From an uncultured Clostridia bacterium (GTDB taxonomy: Bacteria; Bacillota; Clostridia; TANB77; CAG-508): a stretch of 64,000 nt of DNA. A model generated the notes under the pieces. The model did no database searches, had not been told where the DNA came from, and saw only the letters and a list, made by a program, of their open reading frames with translations. The stretch covers positions 62,001 to 126,000 of the forward strand of contig CAKPSF010000001.1 in NCBI GenBank assembly GCA_934183305.1. The letters are read 5' to 3'. Shown piece after piece: positions 17,834-26,789 of the stretch (position 1 is the first letter of the stretch; every line of letters begins with the position of its first letter). Made by a program: the position numbers and the translations under genes.

Positions 17834-18568
17834 TTATTTTTTAAATATATCTTCTAATTTATATTCTTTTTCTAATTTCTCATTTAAGTATAATTTAGAT
17901 ATTATTTCTAATTCTTTTATTGATGCTTCTGGTACATTAAATGAAAATATTTTTTTTGCTGGTGCCATTGTTATGAACTTTATAGCATCATATGTTGCTG
18001 GTAGTAACTCAATACTGCTTTTATCAACTTTTCCGCAGCTACTACATTTTACCCCATTATCTTTTAAGCTAAAATATTTTATATCTGTATCTATACCACA
18101 ATTACTGCATTTTTCTACATGTGGTTTAAATCCTATTATGCACATTAGTCTTAATTTAAATATCGCTAATATCAACTCTAAATTTTTATCTGTTTCAGAT
18201 ATTGTATATAAAGTATTTAAATATAATTGTAATATTTTATATGAATTCTCATTTTCGTTTGTAACATCTAAAATTATTTTTGTAATATGAACAGCATATT
18301 TATACTTGTCTAAATCTGTTCTAATATTATAGAAAAATTCTATTGTCTCACACGAATTTATATTGTATGTATTATTTCCTTTATACATCATATAATCTGC
18401 AAAGCATAAAAATTGTGTTCCCGCCATTAATAAGCTTTTAGGGCGTCTTGCGCCCTTTGCTACACAGCTTATTTTTCCCATTCCTGGCGTTAATATTGTA
18501 ACCATTTTATCATAATCGCCTAAATTATTCTCTACTAATACTATCCCCTTTGTCCTTATTTGTCCCAT
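17834..18568 (-). CDS. recO: DNA repair protein RecO
   Basis: RecO anneals single strands and, with RecR, replaces SSB by RecA. The 244-aa protein has the N-terminal OB fold (GIVLVENNLGDYDKMVTILT) and a four-cysteine zinc motif (CSNC around residue 150 and CSSC about 20 residues on). The start at 18568 has GGAG 6 bases upstream. It overlaps the end of the yqzL-like gene by 44 bases, which suggests translational coupling. Confidence 0.93.
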   Translation of the reverse strand: MGQIRTKGIVLVENNLGDYDKMVTILTPGMGKISCVAKGARRPKSLLMAGTQFLCFADYMMYKGNNTYNINSCETIEFFYNIRTDLDKYKYAVHITKIILDVTNENENSYKILQLYLNTLYTISETDKNLELILAIFKLRLMCIIGFKPHVEKCSNCGIDTDIKYFSLKDNGVKCSSCGKVDKSSIELLPATYDAIKFITMAPAKKIFSFNVPEASIKELEIISKLYLNEKLEKEYKLEDIFKK

Positions 18569-18683
18569 CTATTTCTCCATTTAAATTTATTTCTATATTT
18601 TCCATTTGTTTTAATTCTAAAAATGTATTTATATCTCCTGTATTTTTAAAGGCATTCCAAGCTAATTTCTCTATCATACGCAT
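18525..18683 (-). CDS. YqzL-like small protein
   Basis: This is a 52-aa protein whose first part, MIEKLAWNAFKNTGDINTFL, matches the short YqzL family commonly found between era and recO. The start MRMIEKLAW at 18683 follows GGGAGTGGTGGT; translation could also begin one codon later at the next M. The C-terminal half (NGEIDGTNKDKGD) is hydrophilic and lies in the region that overlaps recO. Function is not known in the family. Confidence 0.7.
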   Translation of the reverse strand: MRMIEKLAWNAFKNTGDINTFLELKQMENIEINLNGEIDGTNKDKGDSISRE

Positions 18684-18766
18684 ACCACCACTCCCAAGCT
18701 TAAAAGTATTTTTTACCTTTAATCTTATCTTTTGCATTAATTTGATTTTTATTCTTTTTTAGAAAA

Positions 18767-19681
18767 TTAATCTGTAAATTTAAATTTTTTTACTATACTA
18801 TTATCATCTTGCCAATCTTTTTTTACTTTTACCCAAGTTTTTAGATTTATTTTTGTTCCAAGCATTTCTTCTAAATCTTCTCTTGCATAGCTTCCTATTC
18901 TCTTTAGCATGCTACCATTTTTGCCTATTATTATTCCTTTATGAGAATCTCTTAAGCAATAAATAGTTGCTTCTATATTATATATAGGTTCATTTGTTTT
19001 TGTTCTTGATAGTTTCATTTTTTCCACTTCAACATATAGTCCATGTGGTACTTCATCATCTAACAGTTTTAATGCTTTCTCCCTTATAATTTCTTCTGCA
19101 AGTTGTCTACTTGTTTGATCTGTATATTCATCAATATCGTAATATGCAGGTCCAGGTTTTAATATTTCTTCTATTTCATCTAATATTGTTTCAACTTCTT
19201 TATTTTTTATTGCTGATATTGGAATTATTGCCTCAAAGTTATATTCTTTTGAGTACATTTCAATTAATTTTGCAATTTGTTCTTTTTTTACTAAATCAAT
19301 TTTATTTATTATTAATATAACTTTCTTGTTTGTTTCTTTTAGCTTCTCTAAGATTCTTGTATCTCCTCTACCAATATCATTTGAGGTTGCTTCTACCATA
19401 AACAAAATACAATCCACCTCAGATATTGTTCCAAATGCTGTTTCTATCATAGTATTTCCAAGTTTAGTTTTTGGTTTATGAATTCCTGGTGTGTCTATAA
19501 ATATTATTTGTGAATTTTTTCTATTTACTATTGCTCTAATTGCAGTTCTTGTTGTTTGAGTTTTATTAGCCATTATTGCAACTTTTTCACCAACCAAAGA
19601 ATTTATAAGAGTTGATTTTCCAACATTTGTTCTTCCAATTATTGATACAAAACCTGATTTAAATTTTTTTACTTCTTCCAT
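18767..19681 (-). CDS. era: GTPase Era
   Basis: Era binds GTP and the 3' end of 16S rRNA and helps 30S assembly. G1 is GRTNVGKST (about residue 16), G3 DTPGIHKPK, G4 NKID; the C-terminal KH domain has HKGIIIGKNGSMLKRIG. Length 304 aa is normal. It lies in the dgkA-era-yqzL-recO neighbourhood, although here a terminator and a small gap separate it from the genes above 19.8 kb. Confidence 0.97.
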   Translation of the reverse strand: MEEVKKFKSGFVSIIGRTNVGKSTLINSLVGEKVAIMANKTQTTRTAIRAIVNRKNSQIIFIDTPGIHKPKTKLGNTMIETAFGTISEVDCILFMVEATSNDIGRGDTRILEKLKETNKKVILIINKIDLVKKEQIAKLIEMYSKEYNFEAIIPISAIKNKEVETILDEIEEILKPGPAYYDIDEYTDQTSRQLAEEIIREKALKLLDDEVPHGLYVEVEKMKLSRTKTNEPIYNIEATIYCLRDSHKGIIIGKNGSMLKRIGSYAREDLEEMLGTKINLKTWVKVKKDWQDDNSIVKKFKFTD

Positions 19682-19794
19682 TTCTATTCCTTTTCTTTAT
19701 CTAATTTTACTACTCTATTGTCGCATAATTTGTCAAAACATGCAAGGGTTTAATAAATTATTAAATTAAACATCTAGTTTCTTAAGTCCAAATT

Positions 19795-19835
19795 AAAAAA
19801 CTAATTATTAATGCATTCTTAATAATTAGTTTTTT
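19795..19835 (-). terminator. Terminator after the DUF3048 gene
   Basis: Seventeen-bp perfect stem (AAAAAACTAATTATTAA and its complement) with a 7-base loop, four bases past the stop at 19840; it ends in a U run and could work in both directions. Confidence 0.85.
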
Positions 19836-19839
19836 TATT

Positions 19840-20877
19840 TTATTCAATTGTAACCTTTGAATCTATTGGAACTATTTGTATAAATGTATTTCCATCATTT
19901 ACTTCTATTTCATTTCCTTCTAAGTCTTTATATATAGTTTGTTCCTTTCTTGCTGTCTTATAGCATTTAATCTTTATTGCTTTTCCATTTGTAATATAGT
20001 ACCCTTCAAGAGTTCCTATATTTGATAAATTCTGTCTTCCTTTTCCAGAACCATCATTCAGTGTTGTATTTTTTGCAAATGTTATTATTATATTTTTAGT
20101 TGTTACTAAATCTTTTGTAACCCAATCTTTTTGAGTTGTTTTATTATAGCTTCTTGTATATCTTTTAGTTTCTTCATCATACTTATAACTTACTTTATAT
20201 GTACCAGAATAAGGAATAACAACTTCATTAGCTGTTTCTCCATCTTCTAATTCAACTTCATCCACAACATAATTTAATACGCTGTCTTTTTCTGAAGTAA
20301 GCGAATATCCTTTTCTTTCAGCAATGTCTAGTATTTTTTGTGTAGATGTAACAACATTATGTGGCGCTGCTTTATCTTTTACTCTCCAAAATGATTTAGA
20401 ACTTTCATTTATTCCATTTATATTTTCTACTTTTAAAGAAGAAATATCACTTTTAGCTTTTGGGCTCCATCCAAAATGGACATATATAGCATCGTTTTCA
20501 AGTGCATAATCTAAGAAATAATGCCTAGAACTTCTTATTGGACCAATCTTGGAAATATCTTTATCTTTAAATAACGCCATAAGTCTTGTTTGGTTTCCTT
20601 CAACAATAATTTCATAAACAATATATGCATCATTTAATCCTGCTTGTGGCCTAGCCACACCAACATTATCAATCATAACAGCAATCGGTCTACTATTTCC
20701 TTGAAATATCTCAACCTTTTTTTCTTCTACTAGATCTTTTGTCTCGTATTCTATTTCGTTCTTTGCTTGTTCTAGAACTTTTTTTTCTGAACTTTCAGTC
20801 TGGTAAATTCTTATTCCAAGTAACGCTGCTAATGCAAGTATTAATAATATTAATAAAACAATAAGAAATTTTTTCAT
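19840..20877 (-). CDS. DUF3048 domain protein, YerB-like, membrane-anchored
   Basis: This 345-aa protein has one N-terminal transmembrane anchor (residues 3-23) and an extracytoplasmic DUF3048 domain: RPIAVMIDNVGVARPQAGL, YEIIVEGNQTRLMALF, IGPIRSSRHYFLDYA. A C-terminal beta domain ends VQIVPIDSKVTIE-like. No lipobox cysteine is seen, unlike Bacillus YerB, which is a lipoprotein. The biochemical role of the family is not settled. It is 18 bases downstream of the dgkA-like gene and ends the operon. Confidence 0.85.
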   Translation of the reverse strand: MKKFLIVLLILLILALAALLGIRIYQTESSEKKVLEQAKNEIEYETKDLVEEKKVEIFQGNSRPIAVMIDNVGVARPQAGLNDAYIVYEIIVEGNQTRLMALFKDKDISKIGPIRSSRHYFLDYALENDAIYVHFGWSPKAKSDISSLKVENINGINESSKSFWRVKDKAAPHNVVTSTQKILDIAERKGYSLTSEKDSVLNYVVDEVELEDGETANEVVIPYSGTYKVSYKYDEETKRYTRSYNKTTQKDWVTKDLVTTKNIIITFAKNTTLNDGSGKGRQNLSNIGTLEGYYITNGKAIKIKCYKTARKEQTIYKDLEGNEIEVNDGNTFIQIVPIDSKVTIE

Positions 20878-20895
20878 ATTTTCACCTTTTACTAT

Positions 20896-21669
20896 TTAAC
20901 CCCAATATCTTAAAAATACGCCTGCTAATCCATAAAGAAGAGCAACAACTGCAATTCCTGTTGCAACTCCAGCAATAATATCTAATAGAGTTTTATTTTT
21001 CTTTTCCATTCTGGTTATACAAACTAAAACTGCCATTACCAAAGATAAAGTTAATACTACAATATTATTAGTTGATAGCCAAATTATAGTATTAGCCGCA
21101 AAAGCTATTGCTGCTTGTCCGCTAGGAGAAAATCCCTTTTTAAATATTTTATGTTTCTTGGTTGAAATTGCTGCTTTCAATGTTACTATTAAAATTGTTG
21201 TTAAAAATATCCCTATAAAAGCCATATGCACTGGAGAATTAGCAAGATTTCTTATAAAATTTAGTCCAATATCACTTATTTTATCAAAGAACAAGAAATA
21301 TGCTACTATAACTGCATTTATAGCAGTTATAACAACTGCTCCAGCTCCAACATCTTTTGCTATTTTAGCTTTAGGATGATAAACATCTATATATAAATCA
21401 ACAACTGTTTCTATTGCTGTATTTATCATTTCAGCAACGATAATTAAAATTACAGTAAACATTAAACATAAAAATTCTGCTCTAGATAAATTAAATAACA
21501 AGCTAACTAGCATTACAATTACTGCAATAACCAATTGTTTCTTTATGTTGCTTTGCGTTGTAACAGCATATATAATTCCATTAAATGCATTTGACCATGC
21601 ATCTATAAAATTTCTATTTTTTAATCTTTTTTCATTTTGATTTTTATTATCATTATTGTTTTCTTCCAT
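20896..21669 (-). CDS. Diacylglycerol/undecaprenol kinase fused to a degenerate PAP2-like domain
   Basis: The N-terminal 140 residues are a DgkA-type membrane kinase: EMINTAIETVVDLY and HPKAKIAKDVGAGAVV are its signature, with three membrane spans. In Firmicutes such kinases phosphorylate undecaprenol. The C-terminal half resembles a PAP2 phosphatase, but the motif PSGH reads PSGQ and the SRxxxxxH motif reads TRMEKKNK, so both catalytic histidines are missing. DgkA-PAP2 fusions are known; loss of the histidines suggests the second domain is structural here. Total 257 aa, 9 bases after ybeY. Confidence 0.88.
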   Translation of the reverse strand: MEENNNDNKNQNEKRLKNRNFIDAWSNAFNGIIYAVTTQSNIKKQLVIAVIVMLVSLLFNLSRAEFLCLMFTVILIIVAEMINTAIETVVDLYIDVYHPKAKIAKDVGAGAVVITAINAVIVAYFLFFDKISDIGLNFIRNLANSPVHMAFIGIFLTTILIVTLKAAISTKKHKIFKKGFSPSGQAAIAFAANTIIWLSTNNIVVLTLSLVMAVLVCITRMEKKNKTLLDIIAGVATGIAVVALLYGLAGVFLRYWG

Positions 21670-21678
21670 TATTTCACC

Positions 21679-22155
21679 CTATCTTGTTATATTTAAAGAA
21701 TTTAATACTGTTTCTTCTTTTTCTCTCATAACTTTTTTATCTTCTTCTTCCATATGGTCATATCCCATAAGATGATAAAAGCCATGAATTAACATATAAG
21801 ATAATTCTCTTTCAAAGCTATGTCCATATTCTATTGCTTGTTCAGCTACTCTAGGAATTGAAATCATTACATCCCCCAAAGTATCTTCTATACTGTTTCC
21901 ATTTTTTCTCATATTATCTATTTCTTCTTTTTCAAACATTGGAAATGATAACACATCAGTTTCTCTATCTATATTTCTATATTTTTTGTTTGTATTTTTT
22001 ATGTTTATAGGATTTGTTAGTATTACATTTATATATAAATTAATTTCATCAATTTTTTCTATTTCAAATGCTTTTTTTGCAACTTTTTCTATTAATTCTG
22101 CATAAGCTTTATTTTCCTCAATATCTAAAAAAGTTACTTCTGAGAATTTAGTCAT
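21679..22155 (-). CDS. ybeY: Endoribonuclease YbeY (rRNA maturation)
   Basis: YbeY is a zinc metalloprotein needed for 16S rRNA 3'-end processing and ribosome quality control. The three-histidine zinc site is HGFYHLMGYDH; NTDVLSF-like block reads RETDVLSFPMF. The start MTKFSEV at 22155 has GAGGA 6 bases upstream and overlaps the previous gene by 8 bases. Length 158 aa is usual. It lies upstream of the dgkA homologue, as in Bacillus. Confidence 0.95.
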   Translation of the reverse strand: MTKFSEVTFLDIEENKAYAELIEKVAKKAFEIEKIDEINLYINVILTNPINIKNTNKKYRNIDRETDVLSFPMFEKEEIDNMRKNGNSIEDTLGDVMISIPRVAEQAIEYGHSFERELSYMLIHGFYHLMGYDHMEEEDKKVMREKEETVLNSLNITR

Positions 22156-23362
22156 TTTTTTCCTCTTTTCTTTTTTTAACATATTTTTTAGTGTCACTTA
22201 CAGCTAGGTCTTTAACTACTTTCATTGCGCCTAATTCAACTAATTTTTTCTTGTATGCATTTATAACAAGTTTATATCTTTTTGGATCATTACTTATATA
22301 TTTTAAATCTTTTTTTATAAATAATATTTCTTTTTTTACATCTTTGTTTTTTGTATTTTTTGCGTCTTCTATTTTTTTATACTTTTCCCAGAATTTTTTA
22401 TATTCTTCTCTTTCCTTTGGTCTTTCCCAATATACCTTTGTAGATAATAAATTAATATTGTATTCTTCTAATATTGTTAATAGCATTTTATAAGCTTTCT
22501 TAAATTTTCTGTCATTTTTGGCATGAACTAATTCTGACCTTACTTCATTTAATAGCTGTTCATAACATTGTTCTGCTATTATTAATGGCAAGCTGTGAGT
22601 GAAAATTTTTCTGCTTATTGCAAGTATTATCATTTTCTTTTCTAACACATCTATTGAATCTGGTTTTCCTGCCAAGAATTTTGAATATTTATCATATTGT
22701 TCTAAAGTTTCTTTATCAATTTTATATTCTTCTGATTTCATCTTTATTGTTAATATATTAACAATGTATTCTTCTATTGTGTCAAATACTTTATCATATA
22801 TTTCTGCTTTATCATTTGCTGATGTTTTTAAATTATCAGCTAACTGAACAGAATAATTTTTTAGTATACCCTTATACAAGGTATCCATTTTTTCTACATA
22901 AAATCTATTATATTTTTGAATAAGTTTCTCTTTATTAGAACCCTTTACACTTTCATAATCTAATTCTAATAAATATTTTTGTTTTCTATATTTATATTCT
23001 AGATATTGTGTTTCTTTTAAATGGGTTATTACATAATATCTTGATAATGCATCTTGTTCAAATGGACTTGCATTTCCATTTTTAACTTTTTTATATATAG
23101 AATCCATAACATACTTATCTATTGACTCTAAATATAAAGCGAATGTATCTTCATATTTTTGATTAATATGTTCTCTTTTTTCTGTGTTGTCTTCATTAAA
23201 TGTTTTATATGCTTCATATGCTTTTAATAAATTATTCCTTTTTACAGAAATCATCATTCCATTAAAACCTATTTTTGTAGGTATTAATATTTTGCTTATT
23301 GTAGTACCAATTTTTGAAAAAAAGGTTTTTTGCTCGTATACTCTTAAACTTCTCTCTTCCAT
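22148..23362 (-). CDS. Unknown 404-aa helical protein between yqfD and ybeY
   Basis: I do not recognise this protein. It is highly charged (many Lys and Glu), almost wholly predicted helical by eye, with no signal peptide, no convincing membrane span, no cysteine pairs and no nucleotide-binding loop. The C-terminus is strongly basic (KKYVKKRKEEKND). It starts 15 bases after yqfD and overlaps ybeY by 8 bases, so it is cotranscribed and probably translationally coupled. In most Clostridia and Bacilli this slot holds phoH, often with pgpH. A spore or RNA-related role is a guess from position. Confidence 0.7.
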   Translation of the reverse strand: MEERSLRVYEQKTFFSKIGTTISKILIPTKIGFNGMMISVKRNNLLKAYEAYKTFNEDNTEKREHINQKYEDTFALYLESIDKYVMDSIYKKVKNGNASPFEQDALSRYYVITHLKETQYLEYKYRKQKYLLELDYESVKGSNKEKLIQKYNRFYVEKMDTLYKGILKNYSVQLADNLKTSANDKAEIYDKVFDTIEEYIVNILTIKMKSEEYKIDKETLEQYDKYSKFLAGKPDSIDVLEKKMIILAISRKIFTHSLPLIIAEQCYEQLLNEVRSELVHAKNDRKFKKAYKMLLTILEEYNINLLSTKVYWERPKEREEYKKFWEKYKKIEDAKNTKNKDVKKEILFIKKDLKYISNDPKRYKLVINAYKKKLVELGAMKVVKDLAVSDTKKYVKKRKEEKND

Positions 23363-23377
23363 AGTTCTTTCCTTTCT

Positions 23378-24562
23378 TTATTCAAATTTTTCTTCAGTGC
23401 CAATTTCTTCAATTACTTCATATGTCATTTCTATTTCTAATTCTTTATCATCATTATCGTAAATATTAATAATTTTATTTGCAACATTAAGTTTATTTAC
23501 CTCATCTTTTTCAAATTCGTGTTCTAGTTCTTGTATTAGTATTTGTTTCAACTCTTCTTTTCCGTAAGTAACTTTAGATTTTTTTAATTCAATATATGTT
23601 GTTTTATTAATTTGAAGAGGTAAATAAAAGTTTGAAAAAATTCTCATTTTATTTGTTTCATTTATTGTATCATAGTTTTCAAATTTTGGAAGAGTTTTAT
23701 ATAAATTTATTTTAAAATTATTAATATTTATTGAATATCTATTCTTTTTATTTTCCGTTTGTTCTGTTATTTCCCTAGTATAATATGATTTTGCTTTTTT
23801 TGTATACCATACTTTTGCATATGCTTTCCCCTTTGCATGAAGGTATCTCTTATCTGTAAATTTTCCCTCCATATAGCCGCCAATTAAAATATCTCCTTTT
23901 TGAACCATATCTCCTTTTTTGACCAATGCAGTTCCATTATCTGCTGTAATTTTGGTTATAACTCCATTTTTAATAGCAACAATATTGCAATGTTCATCTT
24001 CATTAATTATATTAGGCTTAGACTCCGCCTTAACAATATTAATAATGATATTAGTTCCTTTCATATTAATAGACATCCAAGAAATATCATTTCTTTTCAA
24101 CCTTATATTATCTATTACTTTTTTAACATTAATTTTGTTTTTTCTATTTCCAGAATAAATTCCCTCTTCTTTTAGTTGATTAATTAGTTCGTCTTTATTT
24201 ATTTCATCGTTTCCAATAATCTCTACATTCCATATGTACATTGAAGATATTAGAATTATTAAAGCAACTGGTATTAGCAATAATAACAACAATCTTCTTT
24301 TTCTGTATCTATGCATAATAAAAGGTAATCCTTTTTTAGAATTAATACTTAACTTGCACTTTGTTTTTTTCGCCATATGTCTTATATTCATAAAATCTTT
24401 AATGCTTACATTGGTAGTAATTAATGTAGAATTTTTTCTTTTAATATTCCATAAAGTTATTTTGTTGTTTATACAATTATTAATAAATCTTTCTACAAAA
24501 AATCCCTCTACTGTTATATTTATAAATCCAATTAAATAATTAAATAATATTTTTAAAAGCAT
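23378..24562 (-). CDS. yqfD: Sporulation protein YqfD
   Basis: YqfD is a mother-cell sporulation membrane protein, related to SpoIV-type factors, conserved in spore formers. The 394-aa protein has an N-terminal region with KKTKCKLSINSKKGLPF, a single transmembrane span near residues 90-110 (LLLLLLIPVALIILISS), a POTRA-like segment (WNVEIIGNDEINKDELI) and the conserved NIVAIKNGVITKI and VKKGDMVQKGDILIGG. The start MLLKILFNY at 24562 has AAAGGAGA upstream. It follows yqfC by 16 bases. Confidence 0.92.
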   Translation of the reverse strand: MLLKILFNYLIGFINITVEGFFVERFINNCINNKITLWNIKRKNSTLITTNVSIKDFMNIRHMAKKTKCKLSINSKKGLPFIMHRYRKRRLLLLLLIPVALIILISSMYIWNVEIIGNDEINKDELINQLKEEGIYSGNRKNKINVKKVIDNIRLKRNDISWMSINMKGTNIIINIVKAESKPNIINEDEHCNIVAIKNGVITKITADNGTALVKKGDMVQKGDILIGGYMEGKFTDKRYLHAKGKAYAKVWYTKKAKSYYTREITEQTENKKNRYSININNFKINLYKTLPKFENYDTINETNKMRIFSNFYLPLQINKTTYIELKKSKVTYGKEELKQILIQELEHEFEKDEVNKLNVANKIINIYDNDDKELEIEMTYEVIEEIGTEEKFE

Positions 24563-24578
24563 ATGTTCTCCTTTAACT

Positions 24579-24881
24579 CTATCCCTTTTTAGTATTGTCT
24601 TCAAAAGGTTCGAATTCTATTGAATCAATCTTTCCATTAACAATTATGTCTTCATCTGTCATTTGTTCAAGTTTTAAGTTAAATCCATAAATTGTAATTG
24701 CACCTTCAAATGTATTAACCTTAATAAGTATGTCTTGGTATTCTAATATATTTTTATAGTTTTCAATTAACACTTGGTCAAAGCCATTCATTGTTATTTT
24801 TATATCTGTTGATGCAACCTCTCTAGGAATTTCCAATAAACTATCAAGTTTTGTATATTTTCTTGGCTTATTTTTTTTCAT
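24579..24881 (-). CDS. yqfC: Sporulation protein YqfC (YabP family)
   Basis: This is a 100-aa protein of the YabP/YqfC family, made under sigma-E in the mother cell. The conserved core is ITMNGFDQVLIENYKNILEY followed by DILIKVNTFEG and ITIYGFNLKLEQM. It precedes yqfD by 16 bases, the universal yqfC-yqfD pairing. The start has AGGAGGC upstream and follows the deacetylase by 14 bases. Confidence 0.92.
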   Translation of the reverse strand: MKKNKPRKYTKLDSLLEIPREVASTDIKITMNGFDQVLIENYKNILEYQDILIKVNTFEGAITIYGFNLKLEQMTDEDIIVNGKIDSIEFEPFEDNTKKG

Positions 24882-24895
24882 TATGCCTCCTTTAA

Positions 24896-25708
24896 TTATT
24901 TAGCAAATTCATCTAAAGATTTAAACTCATATCCCATTTCTTTTATTTGTTTTATTACACTATCCAAAATCTTCATATTAGTTTTCGATGTAGCATGTAA
25001 AAGCATTATTTCTCCGTTATGTGTATTGTTAATTATTTTATTTATTCCCTCTTGTTCTGATGGTTGTTTTGCTTCATCCCAATCTGCATACGCAAAACTC
25101 CACATTACCGGTATGTAGCCTAGTTTTCTTGTTGTATCTAGTGACCTTTCGCTATACTCGCCTTTAGGTGGTCTCATATATTTCATCTCATAACCAAATT
25201 TTTCATATATTGCTGTATGTAAATTCATTATTTCATTTGTTAGTTGTTCTTGTGCTAAGCTTGGCATACTTTTGTGATTAACTGTATGATTTCCTATAAT
25301 ATGTCCTTCATTTATCATTCTTTGAACTATGTCAGAGGCAGTATTTACATAGTGCGCTGTTATAAAAAAAGTAGCTGAAACATTATTATTCTTTAGTGTA
25401 TCCAATATATTCTCTGTATAACCTGCTTCATACCCCAAATCAAATGTCATATATACATATTTATCATTTTCATTTCCCATTGCATAGCCATTATACTTTT
25501 CTATTAGTTCTCTATTTTTTTTACCTAAGTCTGGTTGTTTATGATTGTCTTCTCTTTTTATTCCCCATTCAATTTTTAAATTTGAAGGTTGTATATTTCC
25601 ACTTGTTGCAACAATATCTTTGCTTTGGTTAAATTCTAAAATTATACTTAAAATAATTAATATTAAAGCCAGTAGTATACAAGCCCAAATTTTAATTTTT
25701 GATTTCAT
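24896..25708 (-). CDS. PdaA-like polysaccharide deacetylase (spore cortex muramic-delta-lactam)
   Basis: This NodB-type deacetylase is probably PdaA, which removes the acetyl group from muramic acid on the way to the spore-cortex delta-lactam. A transmembrane or signal segment covers residues 7-25. The NodB motifs are TFDLGYEAGYT, the metal-binding NHTVNHKSMPS, RPPKGEYSERSL, WSFAYADWD and LLHATSKTN, all in the PdaA form. The start MKSKIKI at 25708 is chosen because GGGAGATGAT lies just upstream; an ATG five codons earlier overlaps that site. It is upstream of yqfC, in keeping with a sporulation role. Confidence 0.88.
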   Translation of the reverse strand: MKSKIKIWACILLALILIILSIILEFNQSKDIVATSGNIQPSNLKIEWGIKREDNHKQPDLGKKNRELIEKYNGYAMGNENDKYVYMTFDLGYEAGYTENILDTLKNNNVSATFFITAHYVNTASDIVQRMINEGHIIGNHTVNHKSMPSLAQEQLTNEIMNLHTAIYEKFGYEMKYMRPPKGEYSERSLDTTRKLGYIPVMWSFAYADWDEAKQPSEQEGINKIINNTHNGEIMLLHATSKTNMKILDSVIKQIKEMGYEFKSLDEFAK

Positions 25709-26048
25709 AGCATCATCTCCCATTTACATTCTATTAGTACTAGGTTTTCATTATGCAATAATTTATTTATAAAGTTCCAACCTACCACTGGTTGATTTGG
25801 AACTTTATGGATATTTAGTTTCAAAGAAACATTAATTTTCTGTTAATATTAATTAGTGATTTTTTTAAAATAATTTTACTAATAGTTAAAATTTAATGCA
25901 TTATTATCTTGACAATATCTTAAAATTGGTATATTTTTAGAAATGGAAAAAATAGGTAATTTTCAAATTGTCTATTTTTCTAAAAACACACTAAAGAAAA
26001 AATAAACTACCTTGATATAATGTTTTTATTATATGGAGGAATTTAAGA
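25709..26048. other. Divergent intergenic region between pdaA and the agr kinase operon, with two inverted repeats
   Basis: No gene is seen in these 340 bases. ATAAAGTTCCAA (25769-25780) is exactly inverted at 25797-25808 with a 16-base spacer and lacks a U run, so it looks more like an operator than a terminator. A second imperfect hairpin (GAAAAAATAG with CTATTTTTC, 25946-25980) lies in the presumed leader of the response-regulator gene. Confidence 0.55.
25909..25937 (+). promoter_or_regulatory. Candidate promoter of the response regulator/kinase operon
   Basis: TTGACA (25909-25914), 17-base spacer, TATTTT (25932-25937). A TATAAT at 26016-26021 has no -35 partner. The leader would be about 105 bases. 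Confidence 0.45.
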
Positions 26049-26789
26049 ATGATAAACTTTGTTATCTGCGATGATAATTTAAACATCGCAAAAAAACTAA
26101 AAGAAATGTTTGAGATTTTATTTGTCAAAAATGATATTGAAGCAGAAATAAAATTTGTAACAGATAACCCAAATGAAGTTTTGGAATATGAAGAAAATAA
26201 CACAGTTGATGTGTTAATATTAGATATAAATTTAAATTCTAATATTTCAGGTATAGATGTGGCCAAAAAAATTAGAAAAAAAAATAAAAAAATTTATATA
26301 ATTTTTTCAACTGGTCATCTAGAGTATTCTCTTGTTGCTTATTCTGTAAAAACATTTGACTATCTTCCTAAACCTGTAACTTTAGAAAGGTTAGAAGTAA
26401 CATTAAATAGATTATTAGAAGATTTAAATAATAATCCCTCTAACACTTTTATAAAAATTAATAATAAAACTATTATTAACCAAAAAGAAATCTATTTTAT
26501 AAAAAAGGATGGAATGAAGCTTGTATTTTGTACTAATTCTGGAGAATTTGAGACATATAATTCATTAGAAAAAATACAAAACACATTACCAACTAATTTT
26601 GTACGTTGTCATAAATCATACATAGCAAATACACAGCAAATATTAAATATTAATAAAAAGGATAATTCAATTATCTTTACTAACAACCAAACATGCGATA
26701 TTGGTGAAAAATATAAAGATAATATAATGGGGGTTTTTAATTATGGAAATTTTACAAATAATTTGGACAGCTTTAACAACAGAAAATGA
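26049..26789 (+). CDS. LytTR-family response regulator, AgrA-like
   Basis: This is a two-component response regulator. The receiver domain has the acidic pocket CDDN (residues 7-10), the phosphoacceptor D59 in DVLILDINLN, and the lysine in YLPKPV. The C-terminal LytTR DNA-binding domain (about 145-240) has the family signature FVRCHKSYIANTQQI. A GGAGG site lies 9 bases upstream. The gene overlaps the start of the histidine kinase by 47 bases. Together with the convergent agrBD genes it forms an Agr-type peptide quorum-sensing circuit. Confidence 0.9.
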   Translation: MINFVICDDNLNIAKKLKEMFEILFVKNDIEAEIKFVTDNPNEVLEYEENNTVDVLILDINLNSNISGIDVAKKIRKKNKKIYIIFSTGHLEYSLVAYSVKTFDYLPKPVTLERLEVTLNRLLEDLNNNPSNTFIKINNKTIINQKEIYFIKKDGMKLVFCTNSGEFETYNSLEKIQNTLPTNFVRCHKSYIANTQQILNINKKDNSIIFTNNQTCDIGEKYKDNIMGVFNYGNFTNNLDSFNNRK

